Of a stretch of DNA of 64,000 nt, positions 43,595-53,701 are shown piece by piece; positions within the stretch are counted from its first letter, which is position 1; every line of letters starts with the position of its first letter. The notes below the pieces were generated by a model. It searched no databases and was not told the DNA's origin. It worked only from the letters and a program-made list of their open reading frames with translations. The stretch comes from Corallococcus silvisoli (GTDB lineage Bacteria > Myxococcota > Myxococcia > Myxococcales > Myxococcaceae): assembly GCF_009909145.1 (NCBI RefSeq), contig NZ_JAAAPJ010000001.1:186001-250000 (forward strand), written 5' to 3'. The position numbers were made by a program, and so were the translations under genes.

Positions 43595-44917
43595 TCACCG
43601 CTGGAAGTCGTAGACGCTGCCCAGCTTGAGCAGGCGCGTCAGCTCGTCGAGCGCCGTCATCGTCTCGCGCGCCAGCAGCGGATCCCTCACGTCCTCCGGC
43701 TTGAGCACGTCGCGGTAGTGCCGTCGCACCCAGTCCGCGAGCGACGCGTGCAGGGCCGGGGAGTAGAAGACGTCCGCGGTGATGGCGGCCCGCTCCGCGT
43801 CCGTGAGGGAGATGCGCTGGCGCAGGCACGCCGGGCCCCCGCCGTTGTTCATGGACTGACGGACGTCCAGGTAGTGCACCGCCTTCACCGGGTTGTCCCC
43901 GGCGGCGACGCGCTCCAGGAAGGCGCGCGCCGTGGGCGTCTCGCGGCTCTCGATGGGCGCGATGATGGCCATGGTGCCATCCGGCAGCGACAGCACCTGC
44001 GAGTTGAACGGATAGGCGCGCACCGCGTCCTTCACCGGCAGCTCGGCGTCCGTCGCGACCTCGAAGCGGAAGGCGTCACCCAGCTTCTCGCGCAGCGCCT
44101 GGAGCAGCTTCGGGTGCTCCACGAACGCCAGCGCGTGCAGCATGAGGAAGCGCTCGTTGCCCACCGCGAGCACGTCGGTGTGGAACGCGCCCGCGTCGAT
44201 GCCGTCCGGGTGCTGCTGCGGCAGGAGCACCTGGGCCGGGTCCAGCTGGTGCAGCCGCGCCAGGGCCTGGCTGGACTCCAGCGTCTGCCGCGCGGGGAAG
44301 CGCTGCGGCCCCTTCACGTCCTGCCACGCGCTGCGCCCCCAGGCCAGCAGGTGCACGCCCCGGTGGCCCGGCGTCGCGAGGCGCGTGTGGTTCGCGGCGC
44401 CCTCGTCCGCGAAGTGCGAGCCGCCCGGCAGCGGGGCGTGGACCTGGAACTTCTGGGGGTCCGCGAAGATGGCGCGCAGCACCGCGTGCGTGGTGTCCGC
44501 CTCGATGGCGCGGTGGAACATCTGCGTGAGGTTCGCGGGCGTCAGGTGCACCCGGCCGTCCGCGGTGTCCACCGACGGCGCCACGGTGGCCGCGTTCGCC
44601 GTCCACATGGCGGAGGCGCTGGAGGTGAGGCGCAGCAGGTGCTCCGCGTCGCGGGCGGCGCGGGTGATGACCTCCTCGTCGGAGCCCGTGAAGCCCAGCG
44701 CGCGCAGCGTGCGCAGGGACGGGCGCGGCTGGGGCGGCAGCACGGCCTGCCCCACGCCCAGCTCCGACACGAAGCGCATCTTCTCCAGCCCCTGGAGCGC
44801 CGCCTCCCGGGGCTGGCTGGGCTGGCCCCCGTGGTGCTGTGACGCCAGGTTGCCGGGCGAGAGGCCAGCGTAATTGTGGGTCGGACCAATGAGGCCGTCG
44901 AAGTTGTATTCGCGCAT
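43595..44917 (-). CDS. astB: N-succinylarginine dihydrolase
   Basis: 440 aa, the family's normal length. Second enzyme of the arginine succinyltransferase pathway; releases CO2 and two NH3 from N2-succinylarginine to give succinylornithine. The N-terminus EYNFDGLIGPTHNYAGLSPG is highly characteristic. The catalytic triad is visible as Glu in FADEGAANHTRL, His in AGAFHTDVLAVGNERF and Cys in NNGGGPACLRQRISL. No other ast gene lies in the window, so the rest of the pathway must be elsewhere. It is divergent from the acyltransferase gene by 18 bases. Confidence 0.93.
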   Translation of the reverse strand: MREYNFDGLIGPTHNYAGLSPGNLASQHHGGQPSQPREAALQGLEKMRFVSELGVGQAVLPPQPRPSLRTLRALGFTGSDEEVITRAARDAEHLLRLTSSASAMWTANAATVAPSVDTADGRVHLTPANLTQMFHRAIEADTTHAVLRAIFADPQKFQVHAPLPGGSHFADEGAANHTRLATPGHRGVHLLAWGRSAWQDVKGPQRFPARQTLESSQALARLHQLDPAQVLLPQQHPDGIDAGAFHTDVLAVGNERFLMLHALAFVEHPKLLQALREKLGDAFRFEVATDAELPVKDAVRAYPFNSQVLSLPDGTMAIIAPIESRETPTARAFLERVAAGDNPVKAVHYLDVRQSMNNGGGPACLRQRISLTDAERAAITADVFYSPALHASLADWVRRHYRDVLKPEDVRDPLLARETMTALDELTRLLKLGSVYDFQR

Positions 44918-44935
44918 GGGATATGGAGACGCGTC

Positions 44936-45889
44936 GTGGAGCGTCCCCCTTTAACAAAGCGCCTGAAGCGTTACCTGCGCTACCTGCTCATCGCTGGGAT
45001 GTTGCGCCTGCTCCAGTTCCTGCCGCTGGGAATGGCCCGCACCCTGGGAATGACGCTGGGCGGCTGGGCCTATGCCCTCGCGGGCGGAGAGCGGCGCAAG
45101 GCGCTCAAGTCCCTGGCCCGCGCCTTCCCGGACCTGGGTGACGCGGAGCGTGACGCGCTCGGACGGGGGGCCTTCCGCCACCTGGCCGCCGCCGCCCTGG
45201 AGGTGGCCTCCACGCGCGCGCTGGATGCCGGACTGGAGGCGCTGGTGGCCTGGCCCGCGCAGGACCGGCAGGTGCTGGAGTCCGCGCTGGCGAAGGGGAA
45301 GGGCGTCGTCTTCGTGTCCGGGCACGTGGGCAACTGGGAGCTGCTCGCGCGGCGCGTGGCGAAGGCGGGCTACCCCAGCCAGAGCATCGCGAAGGAGACC
45401 AGCGACCCGCGCCTCACCGCGCTGGTGGAGGACTTCCGCGCGAAGGGCGGCGTCCGCAGCATCTGGCGCGGCCAGGAGGGCGCGGCCCGGGCCATGCTCC
45501 GCGCGCTGCGGAGCGGTGAAATCCTGGGCATCCTCATCGACCAGGACACCCGGGTGCAGTCCGTCTTCGTGCCCTTCTTCGGGGAGCTGGCGGCCACCCC
45601 GCGCGCGGCGGCGGACCTGGCGCTGCGCACCGGCGCGGCGGTGGTGGTGGGCTTCTGTCAGCGCGACAAGGAGGGCTACCGGCTCACCATGGAGGAGGTG
45701 CCCGCCCCGGACGCGGTGGAGCGCGAGGCGGCCGTCCAGGCCCTCACCACGGCCCTGTCACAGCGCATCGAGGCGGCCATCCGCCGGGCACCCGAACAGT
45801 GGGTGTGGATGCATCAGCGGTGGAAGACGCGTCCTCCCGGGGACGTTTCCCCGGCCCTCGCCGACACAGCGTCCGCCCCGGCGCGGTGA
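44936..45889 (+). CDS. lysophospholipid/lipid A late acyltransferase (LpxL/HtrB family)
   Basis: 317 aa. An N-terminal membrane anchor (YLLIAGMLRLLQFLPLGMAR) is followed by the acyltransferase H-x4-E motif in VVFVSGHVGNWELLARR and ILGILIDQDTRVQSVFVPFF, which corresponds to the second conserved block (Asp and Pro-Phe-Phe). It adds a secondary acyl chain to lipid A. The GTG at 44936 has GGAG 7 bases upstream and starts after the divergent astB start, so earlier in-frame codons are unlikely. It lies just before lptC, which fits an LPS-maturation and export operon. Confidence 0.85.
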   Translation: MERPPLTKRLKRYLRYLLIAGMLRLLQFLPLGMARTLGMTLGGWAYALAGGERRKALKSLARAFPDLGDAERDALGRGAFRHLAAAALEVASTRALDAGLEALVAWPAQDRQVLESALAKGKGVVFVSGHVGNWELLARRVAKAGYPSQSIAKETSDPRLTALVEDFRAKGGVRSIWRGQEGAARAMLRALRSGEILGILIDQDTRVQSVFVPFFGELAATPRAAADLALRTGAAVVVGFCQRDKEGYRLTMEEVPAPDAVEREAAVQALTTALSQRIEAAIRRAPEQWVWMHQRWKTRPPGDVSPALADTASAPAR

Positions 45890-45902
45890 TAAGGAGGCCC
45901 CT

Positions 45903-46454
45903 GTGCCGCGCCTGCTTGCCTTGAGCTTCCTGGGACTCCTCGCCACCGCCTGCGGCCCTCGTCGGTCCGCCCCAGGCGCCGCGAGCGAGCCGCTCCCGGA
46001 CGTGGTGCTGGAGGGCGCGCACCTCCGCTCGTTCGAAGGCGACAGGCTCCAGGTGTCCGGCACCGCCGCGCGCGTCCTCTACCGGCGCGCGGGCGGAGAG
46101 GTGCAGGCCACCGACGTCGTCGTCCGGCTGCCCCCCGGCCCGGGCGGGCAGGGCTCGCCTCCCACCTTGTCCGACGGCACCACCATCGCCGCGCCGAATA
46201 TGGACGGCAGCCTCGCGTCCAGACGGTGGGTGGGCACGGGGGGCGTCGTCGTGCGCACGGACGTGGGCATGGTGGCCAACACGCCCCGGCTCACCTACGA
46301 CGCGGACGTGCGCCGGGCGCATGGCGAGGAGGGCGTGACGATGAAGGGCCCCGACTACCAGATGCGGGCGGACCGCTTCGAGCTGTCCGCGCAGGACCAG
46401 ACGTTCACCTTCGACGGCACGGTCGAGGCCGTGCTGGGTGGAGCGACGGAGTGA
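45903..46454 (+). CDS. lptC: LPS export periplasmic protein LptC
   Basis: 183 aa. An N-terminal lipoprotein-like signal (LLALSFLGLLATAC) leads to a beta-jellyroll OstA-like domain (LQVSGTAARVLYRRAGGEV; RWVGTGGVVVRTDVGMVANT). It is part of the LptBFGC complex, passing LPS to LptA. The GTG at 45903 follows AAGGAGG by 5 bases. Typical LptC has a transmembrane anchor; a possible lipid anchor at Cys16 is notable. It overlaps lptA by GTGA. The weak sequence conservation of LptC makes position the stronger evidence. Confidence 0.8.
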   Translation: MPRLLALSFLGLLATACGPRRSAPGAASEPLPDVVLEGAHLRSFEGDRLQVSGTAARVLYRRAGGEVQATDVVVRLPPGPGGQGSPPTLSDGTTIAAPNMDGSLASRRWVGTGGVVVRTDVGMVANTPRLTYDADVRRAHGEEGVTMKGPDYQMRADRFELSAQDQTFTFDGTVEAVLGGATE

Positions 46455-47095
46455 TTGAGTTCCTCGTGATGGCGCTGTTCCTGGCCCAGCCCACGTCCAC
46501 GCAGGCCGCCTCGCCCGCCACTCCGGGCATGCCGGCCGTCGCGCAGGCCACCCCCGCCGCGAAGCCCGGAGCGGGCCCGGCCGCGCAGCCCCCGGCCCCC
46601 GCCGCGGGCGCCCCCGCCGCGCCGCTGCCCGCGCCGGGCACGTCGCTGGCCCCCGCGGACCTGCGCAACCCGGTGGACCTGTCCGCGGACCACGTCACCG
46701 GCGACCGCACCCAGGCGGTGCTCACCGGCAACGTGCGGGTGAAGCACCAGACCATGGACATCCGCTGCGACAAGATGACCGGCTACTACAACGCCACCCG
46801 CCAGGTGACGCGCGTGGTGTGCGCGGGCAACGTGCGCGCCGTGGACGGCGACCGGCAGGCCCGGGGCGAGCGCGCCGACTACGACGTCCCCTCCGGCGTG
46901 CTGGTGGTGACGGGCTCCCCGGAGGCTCGCCAGGGCAACACCTACGTCACCGGCACCAAGGTGCGCCTCATCCTGGGCAACGAGCGCGTGGAGGTGGAGA
47001 ACGCCCGCATCCTCGTGGAGTCCCCGGCCAGCACCGCCGTCCCCGGCGCCCGCAAGAAGGCGCCCGCGCCGAAGGCCGGGGGCACCGCCCCATGA
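46451..47095 (+). CDS. lptA: LPS transport periplasmic bridge protein LptA
   Basis: 214 aa. A short N-terminal hydrophobic segment ([11 protein letters not shown]) precedes an Ala/Pro-rich linker of about 50 residues, unusual for LptA, and then the OstA domain. The domain motifs are [36 protein letters not shown] and [20 protein letters not shown]. It forms the periplasmic bridge that carries LPS from LptC to LptD. The GTG start overlaps lptC (GTGA) and the stop overlaps lptB (ATGA). Confidence 0.87.
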   Translation: MIEFLVMALFLAQPTSTQAASPATPGMPAVAQATPAAKPGAGPAAQPPAPAAGAPAAPLPAPGTSLAPADLRNPVDLSADHVTGDRTQAVLTGNVRVKHQTMDIRCDKMTGYYNATRQVTRVVCAGNVRAVDGDRQARGERADYDVPSGVLVVTGSPEARQGNTYVTGTKVRLILGNERVEVENARILVESPASTAVPGARKKAPAPKAGGTAP

Positions 47096-47835
47096 GCGGC
47101 GGCGCGAAGCTGTTCGCGGAAGGCCTCCAGAAGACCTTCCACCGCCGTCAGGTGGTGCAGGGCGTCTCCTTCAACGTCTCCCCGGGGGAGGTCGTGGGCC
47201 TGCTGGGCCCCAACGGCGCCGGCAAGACGACCAGCTTCAACATGGTCGTGGGCCTGGTGACGCCCGACGCGGGCCGGGTGCGCGTGGGCGACGAGGACCT
47301 CACCCACCTGCCCATGCACCGCCGTGCCCGCCGCGGCGTGGGCTACCTGCCCCAGGAGGCCTCCGTCTTCCGCAAGCTCACGGTGCGCCAGAACTTCCTG
47401 GCCGTGCTGGAGCTCCAGAAGGGCCTCACCTCCCAGGACCGCCAGAAGCGCGCCGACACCCTCCTGGAGGAGTTCGGCCTCTCCCACGTCGGCGAGTCCT
47501 GGGGAGAGACCCTCTCCGGCGGCGAGCGGCGGCGGGCCGAAATCGCCCGCAGCCTCATCCCCGCCCCCCGCTTCATCCTCTTCGACGAGCCCTTCGCGGG
47601 CGTGGACCCCATCAACGTGGGCGACCTCCAGCGGCAGATCCACCTGCTGCGCGAGCGGGGCCTGGGCATCCTCATCACCGACCACAACGTCCAGGACACC
47701 CTGGGCATCTGTGACCGGGCCTACATCATCGCACAGGGGCAAATCTTGGAAGAAGGAACCCCCGCGCAGATCGCCGGCTCCGCCCGCGCGCGGGCCGTCT
47801 ACCTGGGGGACCGGTTTCGCCTCCAAGCCCCCTGA
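47092..47835 (+). CDS. lptB: LPS export ABC transporter ATPase LptB
   Basis: 247 aa. Walker [10 protein letters not shown] is at residues 39-47, the Q-loop is in [14 protein letters not shown], the ABC signature is [15 protein letters not shown], Walker B is [14 protein letters not shown], and the H-loop is TDHNV. These are all the hallmarks of LptB, including the FRKLTV coupling region. It powers LPS extraction with LptFG, whose genes are not in the window. The order lptC-lptA-lptB-rpoN-hpf-ptsN is conserved among proteobacteria. Confidence 0.95.
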   Translation: MSGGAKLFAEGLQKTFHRRQVVQGVSFNVSPGEVVGLLGPNGAGKTTSFNMVVGLVTPDAGRVRVGDEDLTHLPMHRRARRGVGYLPQEASVFRKLTVRQNFLAVLELQKGLTSQDRQKRADTLLEEFGLSHVGESWGETLSGGERRRAEIARSLIPAPRFILFDEPFAGVDPINVGDLQRQIHLLRERGLGILITDHNVQDTLGICDRAYIIAQGQILEEGTPAQIAGSARARAVYLGDRFRLQAP

Positions 47836-48087
47836 AAAGCCACTCTCTCCGTGTGTCTCCAGATGCTCGGAGTGAAGTTGGCCCCGCTTTTGCGTCGACG
47901 TTTGAACATCGGCCAGGCAGGCGGGGGTTGCGACAACCTTTTGGATTTCTTGCGGATTTTTGATGATGCAAGTCAGGAACCACGGCCCGGGGCACTGGAC
48001 GTGGCCGGGGGTCCTTGTTAGGTTGGCACGGTCCTTGATGGGAACCTCCCTTCAAGTGGCACGGATGCCTTCTGGAGACGCCCCCAC
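47836..48087 (+). other. intergenic leader before rpoN
   Basis: 252 bases, more AT-rich than the rest of the window around 47940-47975. It holds a short palindrome GGTTG-CGA-CAACC near 47926-47938 and the sigma-54-like element described separately. No clear terminator follows lptB, so read-through from lptB to rpoN is possible. Confidence 0.5.
48023..48039 (+). promoter_or_regulatory. sigma-54-like promoter element before rpoN
   Basis: TTGGCACG, four bases, TTGAT. The -24 half is a perfect match and the spacing GG-N10-G is correct; the only departure is A in place of C after the invariant -12 G. The predicted start would leave a leader of about 37-40 bases before the rpoN ATG. Confidence 0.45.
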
Positions 48088-49608
<1,521 letters not shown>

Positions 49609-49644
49609 GCCGCGGGCCGGGCTGGTCCAGCCGGTTTGTCGGAA

Positions 49645-49667
49645 CCGGCCCTGCACGCCAGGGCCGG
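49645..49667 (+). terminator. hairpin terminator after rpoN
   Basis: CCGGCCCTG, five-base loop, CAGGGCCGG: a perfect 9-bp stem 37 bases after the rpoN stop. A second, alternative stem GCCGGTT/AACCGGC (49630-49649) overlaps it. There is no T-run. Confidence 0.5.
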
Positions 49668-49689
49668 CCCTGGGGCATGAAGTGGGGCC

Positions 49690-50328
49690 ATGGACCCCGT
49701 GTTCCCCCATGACGTCGGCGTGCCCCGCCGCGACCCCGCGCCCCTGACCGTCCCGCCCGTCACCCTGGAGGGGGCGGCGGTGCGGCTGGTGCCCCTGTCC
49801 TCCTCCCACGTGCCCGCGCTCGCGGCGCTCTGTGAGCCGGAGCTCTTCGCGCACTTCTCACGCGTGCTGCGCACCGAAGCGGACGTGGCGGACTACGTCA
49901 CCGCCGCGCTCCGGGCCGCCGCCGCGGGGACCGAACAGCCCTTCGCCATCTGCGAGCAGGCGAGCGGGGCCGTGGTGGGCACCACGCGCTTCATGGACAT
50001 CTCCCGCGAGCACCGCACGCTGGAGATCGGCTCCACGTGGCTGGCCCGGCGGGTGTGGCGCTCGCGGGTGAACACGGAGTGCAAGTTCCTGCTCCTGCGC
50101 CACGCCTTCGACACGCTGGGCGTGATGCGCGTGCAGCTGAAGACGGACCAGCGCAACGCGCGCTCGCGCGCGGCCATCGAGCGCCTGGGTGCTCGCTTCG
50201 AGGGCATCCTGCGCAACCACATGCTGGTGCGGGGCGGCGTCGTGCGGGACAGCGCGTACTACGCCTTCCTCGACACCGAGTGGCCTGGCGTGCGGACACG
50301 ACTCGAAGGACTGCTGGCGCGGGAGTGA
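49690..50328 (+). CDS. GNAT-family N-acetyltransferase (RimJ/RimL-like)
   Basis: 212 aa. Acetyltransferase_3/GNAT pattern: an opening LEGAAVRLVPLSSSHVPAL, a middle strand AVVGTTRFMDISREHRTLEI, and the CoA-binding region RVNTECKFLLLRHAFD, followed by VQLKTDQRNARSRAAIERLG, which is typical of RimJ/RimL-type enzymes. It probably acetylates a protein N-terminus or small amine. It is inserted between rpoN and hpf, where most proteobacteria have none, and is probably not part of the sigma-54 functional unit. Confidence 0.82.
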   Translation: MDPVFPHDVGVPRRDPAPLTVPPVTLEGAAVRLVPLSSSHVPALAALCEPELFAHFSRVLRTEADVADYVTAALRAAAAGTEQPFAICEQASGAVVGTTRFMDISREHRTLEIGSTWLARRVWRSRVNTECKFLLLRHAFDTLGVMRVQLKTDQRNARSRAAIERLGARFEGILRNHMLVRGGVVRDSAYYAFLDTEWPGVRTRLEGLLARE

Positions 50329-50344
50329 TAGGGTGCCGGGCCCT

Positions 50345-51133
50345 ATGGTCCTTCCTGTCATGTCCCCCCGTCGAACCGTTGGTGCATCCCTTGCCTTGGG
50401 GGCGCTCGTCGCGCTCACCGGATGCGGCGGCGGCGAGACGAAGGTCATGTCGCTGGCGGAGATGGCGGACCGCTCGCTCACGTATGCGCTGACGGACGTG
50501 GACGACGCGGAGACGCCGGATGCGGAGGGCGCGCACCGCTTCACCGTCAGCTATTCGGTGACGGGGGACGGCCCGTGCTCGCGCTTCGCCGACGACGTCA
50601 CGGCCACCCTCAACGGCGCGGCGATGACGGTGGTGCCGGGCGGCGCGTCGTCCGTGGGCGGCCGGTCGGGCGCGTGCGAGAACAGCCGCGTCTACTTCAA
50701 CTACGACCCGGAGGCCTGGGGCCGCGAGCCGGTGGGGGACATCACCGTGCAGCTCCAGGACGCCACCAGCACCGTGCGCCTGGTGCTCCAGAACGCCAAG
50801 GCCAAGCGCCGCTTCGTGTTCCAGGGCGAGGGCACCCCGGACAAGCTGCGCGTGGGGCAGACGTATGAGTTCCGCTGGGAGCCCGCGACGGAGGTCCCCG
50901 GCCCCGTGGAGGCGCTGCTGCTGCGCGAAGGCGGCAGGGCGCCCGGTCAGCTCGCCGTCACGCAAGACGGCGTCAAGGTGCGCCTCCCCATCCCCGCCAA
51001 CACGCCGCAGGCCAACCACACGCTCACCCTGGGCGCGGACCTGTCCGGCGTCATGAGCGAGTGCTCGGGCGTGGCGTCGTGCTCCGGCGCCATCTACCAC
51101 TCGCAGGACTTCGTGCTCTCCGTCGTCCCCTGA
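50345..51133 (+). CDS. secreted lipoprotein, function unknown
   Basis: 262 aa, not a recognised family. The signal peptide has lipobox LTGC (TVGASLALGALVALTGCGGG). The mature part has four Cys (GPCSRF, SGACEN, SECSGVASCSG contains two), suggesting disulfides, and a beta-rich sequence with FTVSYSVTGDG and LRVGQTYEFRWEPATEVPGP, resembling Ig-like folds. The ATG at 50345 has AGGGTG upstream; the ATG at 50360 is the alternative. It is the second gene inserted between rpoN and hpf. Confidence 0.65.
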   Translation: MVLPVMSPRRTVGASLALGALVALTGCGGGETKVMSLAEMADRSLTYALTDVDDAETPDAEGAHRFTVSYSVTGDGPCSRFADDVTATLNGAAMTVVPGGASSVGGRSGACENSRVYFNYDPEAWGREPVGDITVQLQDATSTVRLVLQNAKAKRRFVFQGEGTPDKLRVGQTYEFRWEPATEVPGPVEALLLREGGRAPGQLAVTQDGVKVRLPIPANTPQANHTLTLGADLSGVMSECSGVASCSGAIYHSQDFVLSVVP

Positions 51134-51157
51134 AACCCAGGCGGGCGCTGACGGGCA

Positions 51158-51179
51158 TGTTGCTCGAGTGAACGCAACA
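51158..51179 (+). other. short inverted repeat between lipoprotein gene and hpf
   Basis: TGTTGC, ten bases, GCAACA, located 25 bases after the lipoprotein stop. It could be a weak hairpin or a binding site; nothing more can be said. Confidence 0.3.
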
Positions 51180-51327
51180 CACCGGGAGTGGGGGACGGAG
51201 ATCCGGGAAATCAGACCTGGGTCGGAATCCCTCCCGCGTGGTGGGCAGCGGACACAAGACCTGTCCTCTGGCGGTCGCTTTCGCGAGCGCGAGCCGTGGA
51301 CGGGAAGTTCCAACCTGGGGGGCCGGG

Positions 51328-51356
51328 TTGCTTTCGGCGTGGGCTCCGTTTCTGAT
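51328..51356 (+). promoter_or_regulatory. candidate sigma-70-type promoter of hpf
   Basis: TTGCTT, 17-base spacer, TCTGAT (four of six at -10), ending 41 bases before the hpf ATG. The same TTGCTT -35 hexamer appears before mfd. The rest of the 264-base gap shows only a short inverted repeat. Confidence 0.4.
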
Positions 51357-51397
51357 CTGTCACGGAGCTTACCTCTCTCCCTAGGAGGCGGCCACGC

Positions 51398-52060
51398 ATG
51401 CAGCTCAACATCACCTTCCGTCAATTCGGAGCGTCGGATTCCCTGAAGGAGTACGCCCGTGAAAAGGTCGAACGGGTGAACCGACTGCTGGACCGGGCTG
51501 GCGAGGCCCACGTGGTGCTGTCGTTGGAGCGGCACCTGCACCACGCGGACATCACCATCCACTCCGGCGCATGGATCCTCCGGGGGCGTGAGAAGAGCGA
51601 TGACATGTACGCGTCCATCGACCTGGCGATGGACAAGATCGAACGCCAGCTGCGCCGCTACCGGGACAAGCTCAAGTCGCACCACGGCAAGGAGCGGGTC
51701 CACCACGGCCAGGACCTGGTGAGGGTCCGCCACGACGTCTTCGAGGTCCACGAGCCGGAGCACGAGGCCGCCGAGGCGACCGAAGCCGCCGAGGCCGCGC
51801 CCCCCGCCCCGCGCCCCCCGGCCGCCGTGCCGGTGGCCGAGCCGGGCGTCGCCCGCCTGGTGCGCACCACCCATCTGGCCATCCAGTCGCTGTCGGTGGA
51901 CGACGCGGTGATGCAGATGAACTTGATGAACAACGACTTCTACGTGTTCCAGAACCAGCAGTCGCAGGCGCTGTCCATCGTCTACCGCCGCAAGGAAGGG
52001 GGGTTCGGCGTCATCGAACCGCACCTGCCCTCCGCGCCGGTGGCCGCCACCGGCACGTGA
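51398..52060 (+). CDS. hpf: ribosome hibernation promoting factor, long form
   Basis: 220 aa. The N-terminal S30AE domain (MQLNITFRQFGASDSLKEYA, then KVERVNRLLDRA) binds the 30S subunit. An Ala/Pro/Glu-rich linker (about 120-155) leads to the C-terminal dimerisation domain (SVDDAVMQMNLMNNDFYVF, then SIVYRRKEGGFGVIEP). Long-form Hpf joins two 70S ribosomes into inactive 100S dimers in stationary phase. Its ribosome site is AGGAGG, 9 bases before the ATG. It stands between rpoN and ptsN as in many proteobacteria. Confidence 0.93.
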   Translation: MQLNITFRQFGASDSLKEYAREKVERVNRLLDRAGEAHVVLSLERHLHHADITIHSGAWILRGREKSDDMYASIDLAMDKIERQLRRYRDKLKSHHGKERVHHGQDLVRVRHDVFEVHEPEHEAAEATEAAEAAPPAPRPPAAVPVAEPGVARLVRTTHLAIQSLSVDDAVMQMNLMNNDFYVFQNQQSQALSIVYRRKEGGFGVIEPHLPSAPVAATGT

Positions 52061-52233
52061 CGCGGGCCGGGGTCCGGGTCCGGGGCATGAACGCCCGGGC
52101 CCGGGTCCGGGGCTGACGCGCAGTGAGCGAAGCGCCTGTGACCGCCCAGGCGACCCTTGCGCGAATCCAGTGTGAGGAGTAATTGCCGGCCGAGGAATCA
52201 TTGCCGGCCCGGAGCGCCAGTGCGGGAGCGCCA

Positions 52234-52695
52234 TTGAGAATCGCCGATTTCCTCAGCCCCCAGGCGGTCGTCGCGGACATGCAGTCCCGCACGAAGGCGG
52301 AGGTGCTGCGCGAGCTGAGTGCCACGTTGGCCAGGGCGCACCCGACGCTGCGCGAGGACCGGCTGGTGGCGGTGCTCCAGGAACGCGAGAAGCTGGGCAG
52401 CACGGGCATTGGTGAAGGCGTGGCCATTCCGCACGGCAAGCTGGCCGGCATGGACAGCCTCCAGGCGGCCTTCTGCGTGTCGCGCGCGGGGGTGGACTTC
52501 GAATCCATCGACGGAAAGCCCACGCACCTGTTCTTCGCCCTGGTGGCGCCGGAGAACAGCGCGGGGGTGCACCTGAAGGCGCTGGCGCGCATCTCGCGGC
52601 TCTTCAAGAACCCTCGCTTCCGGGCAGCCATCCTGGAAGCGCCCACGGCGTCGGACATCCACGCCCTCATCGTCCAGGAAGACGCGCGGCCCTGA
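52234..52695 (+). CDS. ptsN: PTS IIA-like nitrogen-regulatory protein
   Basis: 153 aa. EIIA-Ntr, phosphorylated by NPr and used as a regulator of potassium, nitrogen and envelope responses rather than for sugar uptake. The phospho-acceptor His67 is in GVAIPHGKL and the helix LVAVLQEREKLGSTGIGEG is typical. The start is taken as TTG at 52234 (LRIADFLSPQ), which matches the family N-terminus and has GGGAG 6 bases upstream. Two other in-frame TTG codons, at 52183 and 52201, each follow a GAGG site and would add 17 or 11 residues. Confidence 0.9.
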   Translation: MRIADFLSPQAVVADMQSRTKAEVLRELSATLARAHPTLREDRLVAVLQEREKLGSTGIGEGVAIPHGKLAGMDSLQAAFCVSRAGVDFESIDGKPTHLFFALVAPENSAGVHLKALARISRLFKNPRFRAAILEAPTASDIHALIVQEDARP

Positions 52696-52720
52696 GGGCC
52701 GGACAGGAAGGACGCCCCGC

Positions 52721-53566
52721 ATGGACGTCGTCCTACGTCCCATCAACGACCGCTTCTTTCACGAGCAGGTCCTGCCCTTCTTCCAACGCGCGATGGGGGA
52801 TGCCTCCGGCGCGTTGGAGTCGCTCTCCAACCAGCTGGGGGATGCGCAGGCCTTCACCCTCTGCCAGCGGCTGTCCTCGTCGGCGCTGCCGGGGGGCGTG
52901 GGCTCGGTGGACTCGGACGGGTGGATGGACCTGGTGGACCGGCTGGTGTTCCAGCCCTGGCGCGAGGCGCCCGGTGGCTGGGAGGTGGGCGGTGCCCCCG
53001 GCGGCTACGCGGACGAGTGGGACGAGGCGCTGAACCTGGCGCTGATGGTGGAGGACCCGTCCTATCCCTACTGGGACACGCGGGCGGCGCGGGCGGTGCG
53101 GGACGGCTTCCGGCGGCGTCCCCCGGGAGACCAGGGGCTGGCGTCGCTCCTGGCCGGGCAGTGGGACCCCTTCCCGGAGTTCCCTCCGGACCGCGTCTTC
53201 GTCACGCAGGGCCGGGGCGAGTACGCGGCCCGTGAGCGCTTCGCCTTCGCGGACTGGGCGTGGCGGCCGGCGAAGACGGTGGCGCACTGGCAGGTGAACC
53301 TGCCGCGCAAGCTGGAGCGGCTGCTGACGCGCGAGCAGGAGCGCATGAAGCTGCCGTCGCTGCCGGAGCGCGACGAGGTGCTGGGCTACTGGTCGGGCCG
53401 CCTGCCGCAGCCGCCGCCGTTGTCCGTGCTCTTCTCCGGCCTGGGCCCGAACGCGGCCACGTGGATCCGCGAGCTGGGCGCGCTCACGCTGCACCTGCGC
53501 TCCGCGGCGCAGACGAAGCAGGGGCTGGCGGCGCTGGTGACGCGCGGGACCACCGTGCGGTTGTGA
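52721..53566 (+). CDS. conserved hypothetical protein
   Basis: 281 aa, not recognised. Soluble, with no signal peptide or membrane helix, and rich in Trp and Pro (EVLGYWSGRLPQPPPLSVLF; DWAWRPAKTVAHWQVNLPRK). It begins 25 bases after ptsN on the same strand with GGACAGGAAGG upstream, so it may be co-transcribed. The codon pattern matches its neighbours, supporting a real gene. No function is offered. Confidence 0.65.
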   Translation: MDVVLRPINDRFFHEQVLPFFQRAMGDASGALESLSNQLGDAQAFTLCQRLSSSALPGGVGSVDSDGWMDLVDRLVFQPWREAPGGWEVGGAPGGYADEWDEALNLALMVEDPSYPYWDTRAARAVRDGFRRRPPGDQGLASLLAGQWDPFPEFPPDRVFVTQGRGEYAARERFAFADWAWRPAKTVAHWQVNLPRKLERLLTREQERMKLPSLPERDEVLGYWSGRLPQPPPLSVLFSGLGPNAATWIRELGALTLHLRSAAQTKQGLAALVTRGTTVRL

Positions 53567-53614
53567 TTCGCCGAGGCCCTCGCAATGGGGGCCCAGGCGC
53601 GCCGTAGGCACCGC

Positions 53615-53638
53615 GGGACCGCGCCCATGGGCGGTCCC
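53615..53638 (+). terminator. hairpin terminator after the hypothetical gene
   Basis: GGGACCGC, eight-base loop, GCGGTCCC: a perfect 8-bp stem 48 bases beyond the stop. There is no T-run, so this is a moderate prediction. Confidence 0.4.
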
Positions 53639-53701
53639 GGCCCGGTCTTGTCCGCGCGCCAGCGCGCGCGGCTCCACCCCCTGAACTGGAGGAGTCCCGC
53701 C

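Noticed and set aside
43620..43680. Idea that astB and the ybaK-like gene form one operon
   Set aside because: A perfect 10-bp hairpin and a separate strong ribosome site between them argue for separate control; not excluded, but not supported.
53655..53675. GCGCGC-rich palindrome before hydrolase copy 1 as a binding site
   Set aside because: Simple alternation of C and G, common in this composition; no evidence of function.
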